In this document: one piece after another, positions 1 to 5,972 of the stretch
Layout of the letters: every line of letters starts with the position of its first letter
Numbering within the stretch: the first letter of the stretch is position 1
Source: an uncultured Lachnospiraceae bacterium
GTDB taxonomy: Bacteria > Bacillota > Clostridia > Lachnospirales > Lachnospiraceae
DNA: 7,417 nucleotides
Direction of reading: 5' to 3'
Assembly: GCA_947178115.1 (NCBI GenBank)
Contig: CAMWXF010000079.1
Span: 1-7,417 of the forward strand
The notes under the pieces: generated by a model
Database searches by the model: none
Told to the model about the DNA's origin: nothing
Seen by the model: the letters and a program-made list of their open reading frames with translations, nothing else
Program-made: the position numbers and the translations under genes

Positions 1-1122
1 TTTACGTTAAGCGTATATCCTGCTTCCATGCCGGTGTACATGGAGTTAATTAAGAACGGTTGTGCCGCGGCGATTTTAGAGACTGGTGCGGTGCTTAAGA
101 CGGCATTCTGCGGTCCCTGCTTCGGTGCGGGAGATACGCCGGCGAACAATGCGTTCAGTATCCGTCATTCTACGAGAAACTTCCCCAACAGGGAGGGGTC
201 TAAGCTGCAGAACGGACAGATTTCTTCCGTGGCGCTTATGGATGCGCGTTCCATCGCGGCGACGGCAGCGAACAAGGGTATGCTGACGCCGGCGACGCAG
301 TTCGACGGTGAGATCGGAAAGTATAAATATCATTTTGACGCAAATATTTACAAGAATCGTGTATTTGATTCCAAGGGTGTGGCAGATGAGAGTGTGGAGA
401 TTCAGTTCGGCCCCAACATCAAGGACTGGCCGGCTATGGGAGCGTTGCCGGACAATCTGGTACTGCGCGTTGTATCTGAGATTCACGATCCGGTGACGAC
501 CACGGACGAGCTGATTCCGTCCGGAGAGACATCTTCCTATCGTTCCAATCCGCTTGGGCTGGCAGAGTTTGCTTTGTCCAGGAAAGACCCGGCGTACGTG
601 GGACGGGCCAAGGATATCCAGCGCGCGGAGAAAGCAAGAATGGCGGGCGAACATCCCTGTCAGGCACATCCGGACGTGAAACCTGTGATGAATGTGATCA
701 AGAAGACTTATGCGGACGCTTCCCATGAGAATACGGGATTCGGCTCTACGATCTTCGCGGTGAAGCCGGGTGACGGTTCCGCCAGAGAGCAGGCGGCGAG
801 CTGCCAGAAGGTGTTAGGCGGCTGGGCGAATATTGCGAATGAATACGCAACGAAGCGCTATCGTTCTAATCTGATCAACTGGGGCATGCTTCCGTTCCTG
901 ATTGACGAGGGCGAGCTTCCTTTCAAGAATCTGGATTACCTGTTCTTCCCGAATATCAGACAGGCGGTGGAAGATAAGGCGGATGTGATCAAGGCATATA
1001 AGGTGTCTGTCGATGAAGGAACGCTGACGGAATTTACGCTGCGGCTTGGTGAACTGACGGATGAAGAGAGACAGATTATCCTGAAAGGCTGTCTGATTAA
1101 CTATAACAGGGTAGATGCTTAA
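1..1122 (+). CDS. Aconitase-superfamily hydratase, C-terminal part (5' end outside window)
   Basis: The frame is open from base 1, so the gene starts upstream; 373 residues are visible and it stops with TAA at 1120-1122. Family members isomerise or hydrate tricarboxylic acids with a [4Fe-4S] cluster in the cytoplasm. The visible part begins near the end of the cluster-binding core: FCGPCFGAGD carries two of the three expected cluster cysteines (codons 109-111 and 118-120), followed by TRNFPNREGSK and SVALMDARSIAATAANKG. The swivel domain follows, with GDGSAREQAA (about 772-798), equivalent to the substrate-binding SREH loop of aconitase, and NLINWGMLPFLI (868-903). These landmarks are intact, so I expect an active enzyme. 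Clostridial relatives of about 750 residues are usually called just 'hydratase'; the substrate (citrate, homocitrate, methylcitrate or other) cannot be read from this part. No clear terminator follows the stop. Family call very secure, exact reaction unknown. Confidence 0.93.
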   Translation, partial: FTLSVYPASMPVYMELIKNGCAAAILETGAVLKTAFCGPCFGAGDTPANNAFSIRHSTRNFPNREGSKLQNGQISSVALMDARSIAATAANKGMLTPATQFDGEIGKYKYHFDANIYKNRVFDSKGVADESVEIQFGPNIKDWPAMGALPDNLVLRVVSEIHDPVTTTDELIPSGETSSYRSNPLGLAEFALSRKDPAYVGRAKDIQRAEKARMAGEHPCQAHPDVKPVMNVIKKTYADASHENTGFGSTIFAVKPGDGSAREQAASCQKVLGGWANIANEYATKRYRSNLINWGMLPFLIDEGELPFKNLDYLFFPNIRQAVEDKADVIKAYKVSVDEGTLTEFTLRLGELTDEERQIILKGCLINYNRVDA

Positions 1123-1165
1123 CGGACGGAAAAGGAATTAAATAAAAAACAGTGGATATATCTGC

Positions 1166-1193
1166 TAAATTATTCAGAGCATGCGTCCGATAT
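1166..1193 (+). promoter_or_regulatory. Candidate sigma-D (FliA/SigD-type) promoter
   Basis: TAAA at 1166-1169 and CCGATAT at 1187-1193 match the -35 and -10 elements of the motility/flagellar sigma factor of Firmicutes (TAAA, then CCGATAT). The spacer is 17 bases, about one longer than usual, so this is a candidate only. No convincing vegetative TTGACA box was found near the TATATA at 1191. A start around 1200 would give a leader of about 190 bases before the GTG at 1389. Confidence 0.4.
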
Positions 1194-1262
1194 ATAAAGT
1201 ACGAGGGGTGGTTGCTCTTGGCCAGACGATTGCTTCTTGAATCTGAATGATGTACAGACCAT

Positions 1263-1308
1263 GGACGGTATTTTTGAGGGAAAAGGATATTCCTGAGAGA
1301 TACCGTCC
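1263..1308 (+). promoter_or_regulatory. Leader hairpin, possible terminator or attenuator
   Basis: Perfect 9-base inverted repeat: GGACGGTAT (1263-1271) and ATACCGTCC (1300-1308). The 28-base loop can form a small inner hairpin, AGGA-TAT-TCCT (1284-1294). It is followed by TTTCTATT, a T-rich but interrupted run, so an intrinsic terminator is possible but weak. It lies between the sigma-D-like promoter candidate and the EF-hand gene, so it would act in that gene's leader. I could not match it to a known riboswitch. Confidence 0.4.
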
Positions 1309-1377
1309 TTTCTATTGCCATGCATCAGGGAAGGTGCAGTCGGTGGCACAGACAGGCAGGGAGCGGGTCTTTACAAA

Positions 1378-1384
1378 AGGAGGG
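1378..1384 (+). promoter_or_regulatory. Ribosome binding site that fixes a GTG start
   Basis: AGGAGGG lies 4 bases before GTG at 1389-1391. It is the only strong Shine-Dalgarno in the region. The in-frame ATG at 1320 has none and would add 23 residues of unconvincing, basic sequence. Confidence 0.8.
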
Positions 1385-1388
1385 AAAA

Positions 1389-2492
1389 GTGAGAATTGAT
1401 TCCAGTGTAGTGGGAATGGAATCTGCCAGAAGATACTCTTCTGTGACAACCAAAACAGTGAGAGGTTCCAGTATGCGGCTTAGCGCAGCCCAGTATCAGG
1501 CATATGGCGGACTGGGCAGTCTGTTCGGCAATTTGGTCAATTCCGGAGAACAGCCGGAGAGCGGGAAGACAGAGACCAATGAGAAGAATGAAGAGAGCGC
1601 CGCAAATCTGGAAGATATCACCACACATTTTAAGAATCTGTCCAGTACCGTGAAGGTAAAGGAAAGAGAGACGCCGGAAAATACGATGCTTTCGATCAGG
1701 CAGAGTTGCATACAGTTTCTGATGGAGCTCTTTTTCAAATTTCGCGGAGAGAGATACGATGCAAGCCGGTGGAACAGATCGGATGTTCCCAGGAGCAATA
1801 TAAGTACGGCGCAGCCGGTTTATCAGGTCAATACGCTTACCAATCAGTATTATCACAGAGAGGAAGAGCAGACTACATTTTCCACGACAGGCATGGTGAA
1901 GACGGCGGACGGCAGGGAACTGTCTTTTAATCTGGAAGTTGCCATGAGCCGCAGGTTCGAGGAATACTATGAGGAGACTTACAGCACCGGAATGGTGACA
2001 TACTGTGATCCGCTTGTGATCAATCTGGACACGAATATTGCGCAGGTGTCGGATCAGAAGTTTTTCTTCGATCTGGATCAGGACGGAGAGGAAGAAGAGA
2101 TATCGTCGCTTGCATCCGGCAGCGGATTTCTGGCGCTTGATTTGAATGATGACGGCGTGATTAATGACGGCGGAGAACTCTTCGGAACGAAGTCCGGCAA
2201 TGGATTTGCGGATCTTGCAAAGTATGATGCGGACGGCAACGGATGGATCGACGAGGCGGATGAGATCTGGGAGAAGCTGTTGATCTGGACGAAGGATGAG
2301 GATGGTAACGATAAGCTGTATCATCTGTCCGATCTGGGCGTGGGAGCCATCGGATTGGGGAATGTTTCTACGCAGTTTGCTCTGAACTCGGAGCAGAATA
2401 ATCAACATAACGCCATGATCAGAAATACGGGAATCTTCCTGTATGAGAACGGCACGGTGTCCACAGTGCAGCATTTGGATTTGGTTAGGTGA
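1389..2492 (+). CDS. EF-hand-like calcium-binding protein, function unknown
   Basis: A 367-residue protein starting at GTG after a strong AGGAGGG. It opens with MRIDSSVVGMESARRYSS, with no signal peptide or membrane segment, so it is cytoplasmic or leaves the cell by a non-Sec route. Residues 50-100 are polar and probably disordered. The C-terminal part after CDPLVINLD (206-214) carries EF-hand-like loops: D228/D230/D232 with G233; D251/N253/D255 with G256 and E263; and D280/D282/N284 with G285, D288 and D291/E292. The loops sit in a conserved-looking frame (GSGFLALDLNDDG, GGELFG, GNGFADLAKYD, LGVGAIGLG). From memory, similar proteins occur in Clostridia and in gamma-proteobacteria, often labelled VCBS-repeat or hypothetical; none has a role I can name. 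The sigma-D-like promoter candidate upstream hints at a link with motility. Gene call secure, calcium binding likely, role unknown. Confidence 0.88.
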   Translation: MRIDSSVVGMESARRYSSVTTKTVRGSSMRLSAAQYQAYGGLGSLFGNLVNSGEQPESGKTETNEKNEESAANLEDITTHFKNLSSTVKVKERETPENTMLSIRQSCIQFLMELFFKFRGERYDASRWNRSDVPRSNISTAQPVYQVNTLTNQYYHREEEQTTFSTTGMVKTADGRELSFNLEVAMSRRFEEYYEETYSTGMVTYCDPLVINLDTNIAQVSDQKFFFDLDQDGEEEEISSLASGSGFLALDLNDDGVINDGGELFGTKSGNGFADLAKYDADGNGWIDEADEIWEKLLIWTKDEDGNDKLYHLSDLGVGAIGLGNVSTQFALNSEQNNQHNAMIRNTGIFLYENGTVSTVQHLDLVR

Positions 2493-2508
2493 CAGCTTGC
2501 TTGTCTTT

Positions 2509-2537
2509 GGATTTTGAGAATCCGTGCGACATAAAAT
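2509..2537 (+). promoter_or_regulatory. Candidate sigma-E sporulation promoter of spoIID
   Basis: CATAAAAT (2530-2537) matches 7 of 8 bases of the sigma-E -10 consensus CATACAMT. GGATTTT (2509-2515), 14 bases upstream, matches 5 of 7 of the -35 consensus KMATATT. Sigma-E control of spoIID is established in Bacillus subtilis. Transcription would start near 2544, downstream of the GTG at 2524, which argues for the ATG at 2578 as the true start. Confidence 0.42.
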
Positions 2538-2577
2538 ATGGAGCACTCACATAGTAATAGTACATGTGGGGTGTTTC

Positions 2578-3570
2578 ATGAATGATAACAGAATCGTCTT
2601 AAAAGGAACAAACAAAAGAGATGCAGGATGCTTTCTTTTGTTTGTTTTTTTATTGCCATATGTGTGTGCCTGCCTGTGGGGACATGTCGGCGAGGAAACA
2701 GAAGCACTGCGCCAGGTTAAGGAGCAGGTAGACGCGCGGGAAGGTACGGACGGCCGTATCATACAGGCGGTCATGTCATGGGGGATATGGGAGATCCCTC
2801 TGGAGGAATATCTGGTCTATCAGTTAGCGGCAGTCATGCCTGAGACATACGAGGCAGAAGCGTTAAAAGCGCAGGCGGTATTGCTGCGGACGGAAGTGAT
2901 CCAAGTCATACAGGAGCAGGGAATTACGGTACTGCAGGTATCGGGCGATGGTATGGAGAAATGGTATGAAGCGGATGCGAAGGCATTGGAGGCGCTGCGG
3001 CCGTTTCGTCAGGCTGTGGAGGATACGGATGGGCTATACCTGTGTTATGGCGGGAAACCGATACAGGCTTCTTATTTTAAAATCAGTAACGGACAGACAA
3101 GGGATGCCGGTGAGGTATGGAATACGGAGCGGTGTCCCTATCTGACGAGTGTGGAATGTGAACAGGATAAGGCAGCAGCAGATTATTACAGTGAGGTGAC
3201 GATCTCTCAGGCGGATTATTTATATGAAATTCAGAAACATATGGAAGAAGAGAGTTCTCCTGAAGAGTTGTGGGAGGGTATGAAACTTACTTATGACGGA
3301 GCCGGATATGTGACAAATGTGTCGTTTTATGCGGGGGATAAAGAGGTAGGGCGGATCGAGGGAGAAAATTTCCGCTATCTGTTTTCGCTTGCGTCTGCCT
3401 CTTTCGAGGCGGAAAAAATCGGGACGCAGATGGTTTTCCGGGTAGAAGGAGTGGGGCACGGTTTCGGTATGAGTCAGTACGGGGCCAATTGCAGGGCCAT
3501 AAACGGGGAGACTTACGATCAGATACTCAAAGATTTTTTTGTCGGAACAGAATTAGCAAAAATTGAATAA
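2578..3570 (+). CDS. spoIID: SpoIID/LytB family sporulation protein, catalytic Glu replaced by Val
   Basis: SpoIID proteins are membrane-anchored lytic transglycosylases of the mother cell that cut peptidoglycan during forespore engulfment. This one has 330 residues: one N-terminal membrane segment (about 17-35), then the SpoIID domain with IPLEEYLVYQLAAVMPETY (73-91), EALKAQAVLLRT (94-105) and the hallmark GVGHGFGMSQYGA (291-303). Against the usual EEYVxGVVASEMP block, the alignment is ungapped and puts V86 (GTC, 2833-2835) at the Glu regarded as catalytic in B. subtilis SpoIID (E88 in the literature as I recall it). The Cys-His zinc motif of clostridial SpoIID is also absent: ASYFKISNGQT stands there. 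The frame is intact, so it may be a non-catalytic SpoIID or use another residue. ATG 2578 is chosen over GTG 2524, which has no Shine-Dalgarno and precedes the likely transcription start. The neighbouring spoIIQ supports a sporulation role. Confidence 0.9.
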   Translation: MNDNRIVLKGTNKRDAGCFLLFVFLLPYVCACLWGHVGEETEALRQVKEQVDAREGTDGRIIQAVMSWGIWEIPLEEYLVYQLAAVMPETYEAEALKAQAVLLRTEVIQVIQEQGITVLQVSGDGMEKWYEADAKALEALRPFRQAVEDTDGLYLCYGGKPIQASYFKISNGQTRDAGEVWNTERCPYLTSVECEQDKAAADYYSEVTISQADYLYEIQKHMEEESSPEELWEGMKLTYDGAGYVTNVSFYAGDKEVGRIEGENFRYLFSLASASFEAEKIGTQMVFRVEGVGHGFGMSQYGANCRAINGETYDQILKDFFVGTELAKIE

Positions 3571-3593
3571 CCTGTCAAAAATGGGTAAGACTA
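3565..3593 (+). promoter_or_regulatory. Candidate sigma-F (forespore) promoter of spoIIQ
   Basis: GGTAAGACTA (3584-3593) matches 9 of 10 bases of the sigma-F -10 consensus GGNRAAMHTW. GAATA (3565-3569), 14 bases upstream, matches 4 of 5 of GYWTA. The -35 overlaps the spoIID stop codon. Sigma-F transcription of spoIIQ in the forespore is established in B. subtilis, which makes the match more believable, but the assignment is by eye. Confidence 0.45.
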
Positions 3594-3604
3594 ACACCAT
3601 GTAA

Positions 3605-3633
3605 ACTTTTATGATTGCTTATCAAGCAAAAGT
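3605..3633 (+). promoter_or_regulatory. Short hairpin in the spoIIQ leader
   Basis: TTGCTT (3615-3620) and AAGCAA (3624-3629) form a perfect 6-base stem with a 3-base loop. ACTT (3605-3608) and AAGT (3630-3633) can close it across a left-side bulge. It ends 6 bases before the AGGAGG at 3640-3645, so it would lie in the 5' leader beside the ribosome site. There is no T-run, so it is not a standard terminator. Confidence 0.35.
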
Positions 3634-3654
3634 GAAAATAGGAGGCATGATTTC

Positions 3655-4662
3655 ATGGCAACAAGAAGAAATAGAAATGGTGTTAGGAAAGAGAGAATCA
3701 TTATGTTGGCGTCATCCGTGCTTGTGCTGACGGCATTGACGGTAACGGGTGTTTTTGTGAAAAGGAGTAACAACAGCGAACGGGAAAACTACGTGGTAGA
3801 TTTCGAGGCGATCGAGAAGGGAGCAGGTACGAGCGCGGAGAACATGCTGTCCGGAGAAGAGCTGGACACTCTGTTTGCGGAAGTGGGAACCGACGATCTG
3901 GATTATGATCCCAGCTTTCAGGAGGCAAATTCTCAGAAAGTAGAGAATACTGAGGACAAGCTCCCGTCAGTGAAGAAGACCGGCGGAACGGATACGGACA
4001 GAAGCGGAAGAAGCGGTAGTGCAGCCGAAGATACCAAGTCCGAAGAGGATGGTGCACAGAGCGAAGGAGCAAGTGAAACGTCAGATAAGAAGAAGACTGA
4101 TAAAGCGGAAAGCTCTGACAAGAATAAAAAGAAAACTGAAGAAGAGGAAGAGGCGGGCATGTTTGATGAGACTGTGGATACCGCTAAGATTCCGGAGGAA
4201 GCAGAGACGGCCGAAGCGATCTCCACAACGGTGCAGCCGACGCTTGACTTTAATGAGGAAGACGGGCTGGTATGGCCCATTGTAGGTGACGTGCTGATCA
4301 ATTACAGTATGGACAAGACAATATATTTTCCGACTCTGCAGCAGTATAAATATAATCCGGCGATCGTCATCGCGGCACCTCAGGGCACAAGTATCTCGGC
4401 GGCGGCTAACGGCCGTGTGACCTCTGTGGGTTATGATTCGACAATCGGTAATATGATCGTGATGGACTTGGGCAACGGCTATGAACTGACTTACGGTCAG
4501 TTGGAGAATATTACCGTATCTGAGGGCAGTTATGTCAGCGTGGGTGACGGAATCGGCACGGTGGCATATCCGACCAAGTATTACAGTCTGGAAGGTTCCA
4601 ATGTGTATTTTAAGCTGACAAAGGACGGAAAACCGGTGAATCCTATGAGTAAGCTGCAGTAG
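3655..4662 (+). CDS. spoIIQ: SpoIIQ-like membrane protein with degenerate LytM (M23) domain
   Basis: 335 residues, with AGGAGG (3640-3645) 9 bases before the ATG. SpoIIQ is made in the forespore, crosses the inner forespore membrane and pairs with mother-cell SpoIIIAH to drive engulfment and form the feeding channel. Layout: basic N-terminus, membrane segment (about 15-34), a long charged and probably disordered linker (about 95-200, rich in Lys, Glu, Asp and Ser), then a LytM/M23 fold (about 205-330) with the typical IAAPQGTSISAAANGRV and DGKPVNP. All usual zinc ligands are replaced. The HxxxD pair reads N234 and V238, and the HLH pair reads N316 and Y318; the preceding active-site His is Q282. 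Peptidase activity is therefore very unlikely. B. subtilis SpoIIQ is also degenerate, whereas C. difficile SpoIIQ is intact. Automatic annotation may call this an M23 metallopeptidase. Adjacency to spoIID is the main support for the spoIIQ name. Confidence 0.85.
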   Translation: MATRRNRNGVRKERIIMLASSVLVLTALTVTGVFVKRSNNSERENYVVDFEAIEKGAGTSAENMLSGEELDTLFAEVGTDDLDYDPSFQEANSQKVENTEDKLPSVKKTGGTDTDRSGRSGSAAEDTKSEEDGAQSEGASETSDKKKTDKAESSDKNKKKTEEEEEAGMFDETVDTAKIPEEAETAEAISTTVQPTLDFNEEDGLVWPIVGDVLINYSMDKTIYFPTLQQYKYNPAIVIAAPQGTSISAAANGRVTSVGYDSTIGNMIVMDLGNGYELTYGQLENITVSEGSYVSVGDGIGTVAYPTKYYSLEGSNVYFKLTKDGKPVNPMSKLQ

Positions 4663-4691
4663 TAATGTAACCGACAATATGCGTAGAAATG

Positions 4692-4695
4692 AGGA
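4692..4695 (+). promoter_or_regulatory. Ribosome binding site favouring the start at 4701
   Basis: GAGG (4691-4694, or AGGA 4692-4695) sits about 6 bases before ATG 4701. The in-frame ATG at 4689 has only AT-rich sequence without a Shine-Dalgarno upstream and would add four residues (MRTK). Confidence 0.55.
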
Positions 4696-4700
4696 CGAAG

Positions 4701-5885
4701 ATGCTGGTTATCATACACGGAAATATCAGAACGATGGAAGATAAGGATTATGAGGACGGTTATCTGCAGATCGATCATGGTAAAATTGTCTCCGTAGGAG
4801 ACATGAATGAGTGTAATGTGCATGCGCTTAAAGCTGACGACCACGTGCAGATACTCGACGCGAAGGGAAATACGGTTCTGCCGGGGATCATCGAGGCACA
4901 CTGTCACATGGGGATAACGGAGGAGAAGAAAGGGATGGAGGGGGATGACTGTAATGAAACAGTGAACCCCGTAACTCCCTATCTGCGGGCCATCGATGCC
5001 ATCAATCCGATGGATGATGCTTTTCATGATGCATTGAAGGCAGGAATTACATCGGCGATGATCGGGCCGGGGAGCGCTAATGTTGTAGGCGGACAGTTTG
5101 CCTTCTTAAAGACGCATGGCAGGTGCATCGATCAGATGATCGTCAAGGCTCCGGCGGCGATGAAAGTGGCGTTCGGGGAGAATCCAAAAGTGAATTATTC
5201 GGGACAGAATACCTCCCCCGCCACCCGTATGGCGATCGCCTCCATGCTCAGGGAAGAATTGACGAAAGCGAGGGAATATCAGCGGCACATTTATGAAAAT
5301 CCGGATACAACACCGGATTTTCATTATGAATGCTGGCTTCCGGTATTGGACGGCGAGATTCCCCTGAAGGCCCATGTGCACAGAGCGGATGATATACTAA
5401 CGGCGGTGCGTATTGCCGAGGAGTTTGGGCTTAAGATGACCTTAGATCACTGCAGCGAAGGGCATCTGATCATCGAGGAGCTTCGCACAGCGGGATTTCC
5501 GGCGATCGTCGGTCCGGATATGGCAAGCCGCAATAAGATCGAAGTAAGCAATATGGCTTTTAAGACAGCAGGGGAACTCAGCAAGAACGGTATCCTGACG
5601 GCGATCACCACGGATCACCCGGTGTCCAAGATACAGTTCTTGCCAATCTGCGCGGGGCTGGCGGTCAAGGAAGGCATGGCAGTGGAAGAAGGACTGCGTG
5701 CGATCACCATCAACGCGGCGAAGATCTGCGGTGTGGATGACCGGGTCGGAAGCCTTGCACCGGGCAAAGACGGAGATGTGGTAATTTATGACGGCAATCC
5801 CATGGAAGTGTTCACAAAGACCCTGTGTACGATCATTGAAGGAAAAATTGTATATTATGATGAAGAATGCGGACTTTTGTGTTAA
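4701..5885 (+). CDS. Metal-dependent amidohydrolase, imidazolonepropionase-like
   Basis: 394 residues of the amidohydrolase superfamily, cytoplasmic, hydrolysing a C-N bond in a substrate that cannot be deduced. The N-terminal beta-sandwich strand (LVIIHGNIRTM, GKIVSVGD, LDAKGNTVLPGIIEAHCHMG) leads into a TIM barrel. Ligands seen: H67 and H69 in EAHCHMG, H225 and H227 in LKAHVHRAD, H250 in LDHCSEGH and D305 in TTDHPVS. The C-terminus closes with VGSLAPGKDGDVVIYDGNP and IIEGKIVYYD, the usual end of this family. All key residues are present and the length is normal, so it should be active. It starts 38 bases after the spoIIQ stop with no terminator between, so read-through from the forespore promoter is possible. 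In C. difficile the position after spoIIQ holds spoIIID; no SpoIIID-like helix-turn-helix gene is seen here. An alternative start at ATG 4689 would add four residues. Confidence 0.9.
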   Translation: MLVIIHGNIRTMEDKDYEDGYLQIDHGKIVSVGDMNECNVHALKADDHVQILDAKGNTVLPGIIEAHCHMGITEEKKGMEGDDCNETVNPVTPYLRAIDAINPMDDAFHDALKAGITSAMIGPGSANVVGGQFAFLKTHGRCIDQMIVKAPAAMKVAFGENPKVNYSGQNTSPATRMAIASMLREELTKAREYQRHIYENPDTTPDFHYECWLPVLDGEIPLKAHVHRADDILTAVRIAEEFGLKMTLDHCSEGHLIIEELRTAGFPAIVGPDMASRNKIEVSNMAFKTAGELSKNGILTAITTDHPVSKIQFLPICAGLAVKEGMAVEEGLRAITINAAKICGVDDRVGSLAPGKDGDVVIYDGNPMEVFTKTLCTIIEGKIVYYDEECGLLC

Positions 5886-5889
5886 AATG

Positions 5890-5938
5890 GTATAGCGTCT
5901 TCCAAATACAGATTCCGGGTAATTCGGAGACGCTGTAT
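5890..5938 (+). promoter_or_regulatory. Strong intergenic hairpin between amidohydrolase and GH9-like gene
   Basis: AGCGTCT (5894-5900) pairs with AGACGCT (5928-5934). The stem extends inward by CC/GG across one bulged T (5901) and outward through GTAT/GTAT with two G-T pairs, about 13 pairs in all, with a 22-base loop. It starts 5 bases after the amidohydrolase stop. No T-run follows (CGGACGCATAAG), so it is not a standard intrinsic terminator on this strand. It could stabilise the upstream mRNA's 3' end or shape the downstream leader. Confidence 0.45.
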
Positions 5939-5972
5939 CGGACGCATAAGATGACGAAAGAGCTGACGTTTC

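Noticed and set aside
76..726. Minus-strand frame of 216 codons opposite the hydratase.
   Set aside because: Arg/His-rich shadow translation of a conserved aconitase-family gene.
1218..1250. Ten-codon reading frame starting at TTG (LARRLLLESE, then TGA) after GAGGGG, a possible leader peptide before the hairpin at 1263.
   Set aside because: TTG start, very short, and no run of codons that would clearly couple to an amino-acid signal; it could easily arise by chance.
2493..2523. Small inverted repeat GACAG/CTTGTC followed by a T-rich stretch just after the EF-hand gene, as a terminator.
   Set aside because: Only four to five pairs including a G-T pair, and the T-run is broken by GGA; too weak to call.
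1371..2546. Long open frame of 391 codons on the minus strand opposite the EF-hand gene.
   Set aside because: Its translation is rich in Ile, Arg and His with no recognisable domain, and the plus-strand gene has a strong ribosome site and clear calcium-binding loops. It is a shadow frame.
3950..4150. Low-complexity Lys/Glu/Ser-coding stretch in spoIIQ as a possible DNA repeat or frameshift scar.
   Set aside because: No exact tandem unit is seen and the frame is continuous; it is an ordinary charged linker between membrane segment and LytM domain.
4081..4677. Minus-strand frame of 198 codons opposite the spoIIQ LytM domain.
   Set aside because: No domain, no ribosome site, and the plus strand encodes a clear LytM fold; a shadow frame.
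5945..5952. CATAAGAT as a sigma-E -10 box for the GH9-like gene.
   Set aside because: Matches only six of eight positions and no -35 element sits 14 bases upstream.
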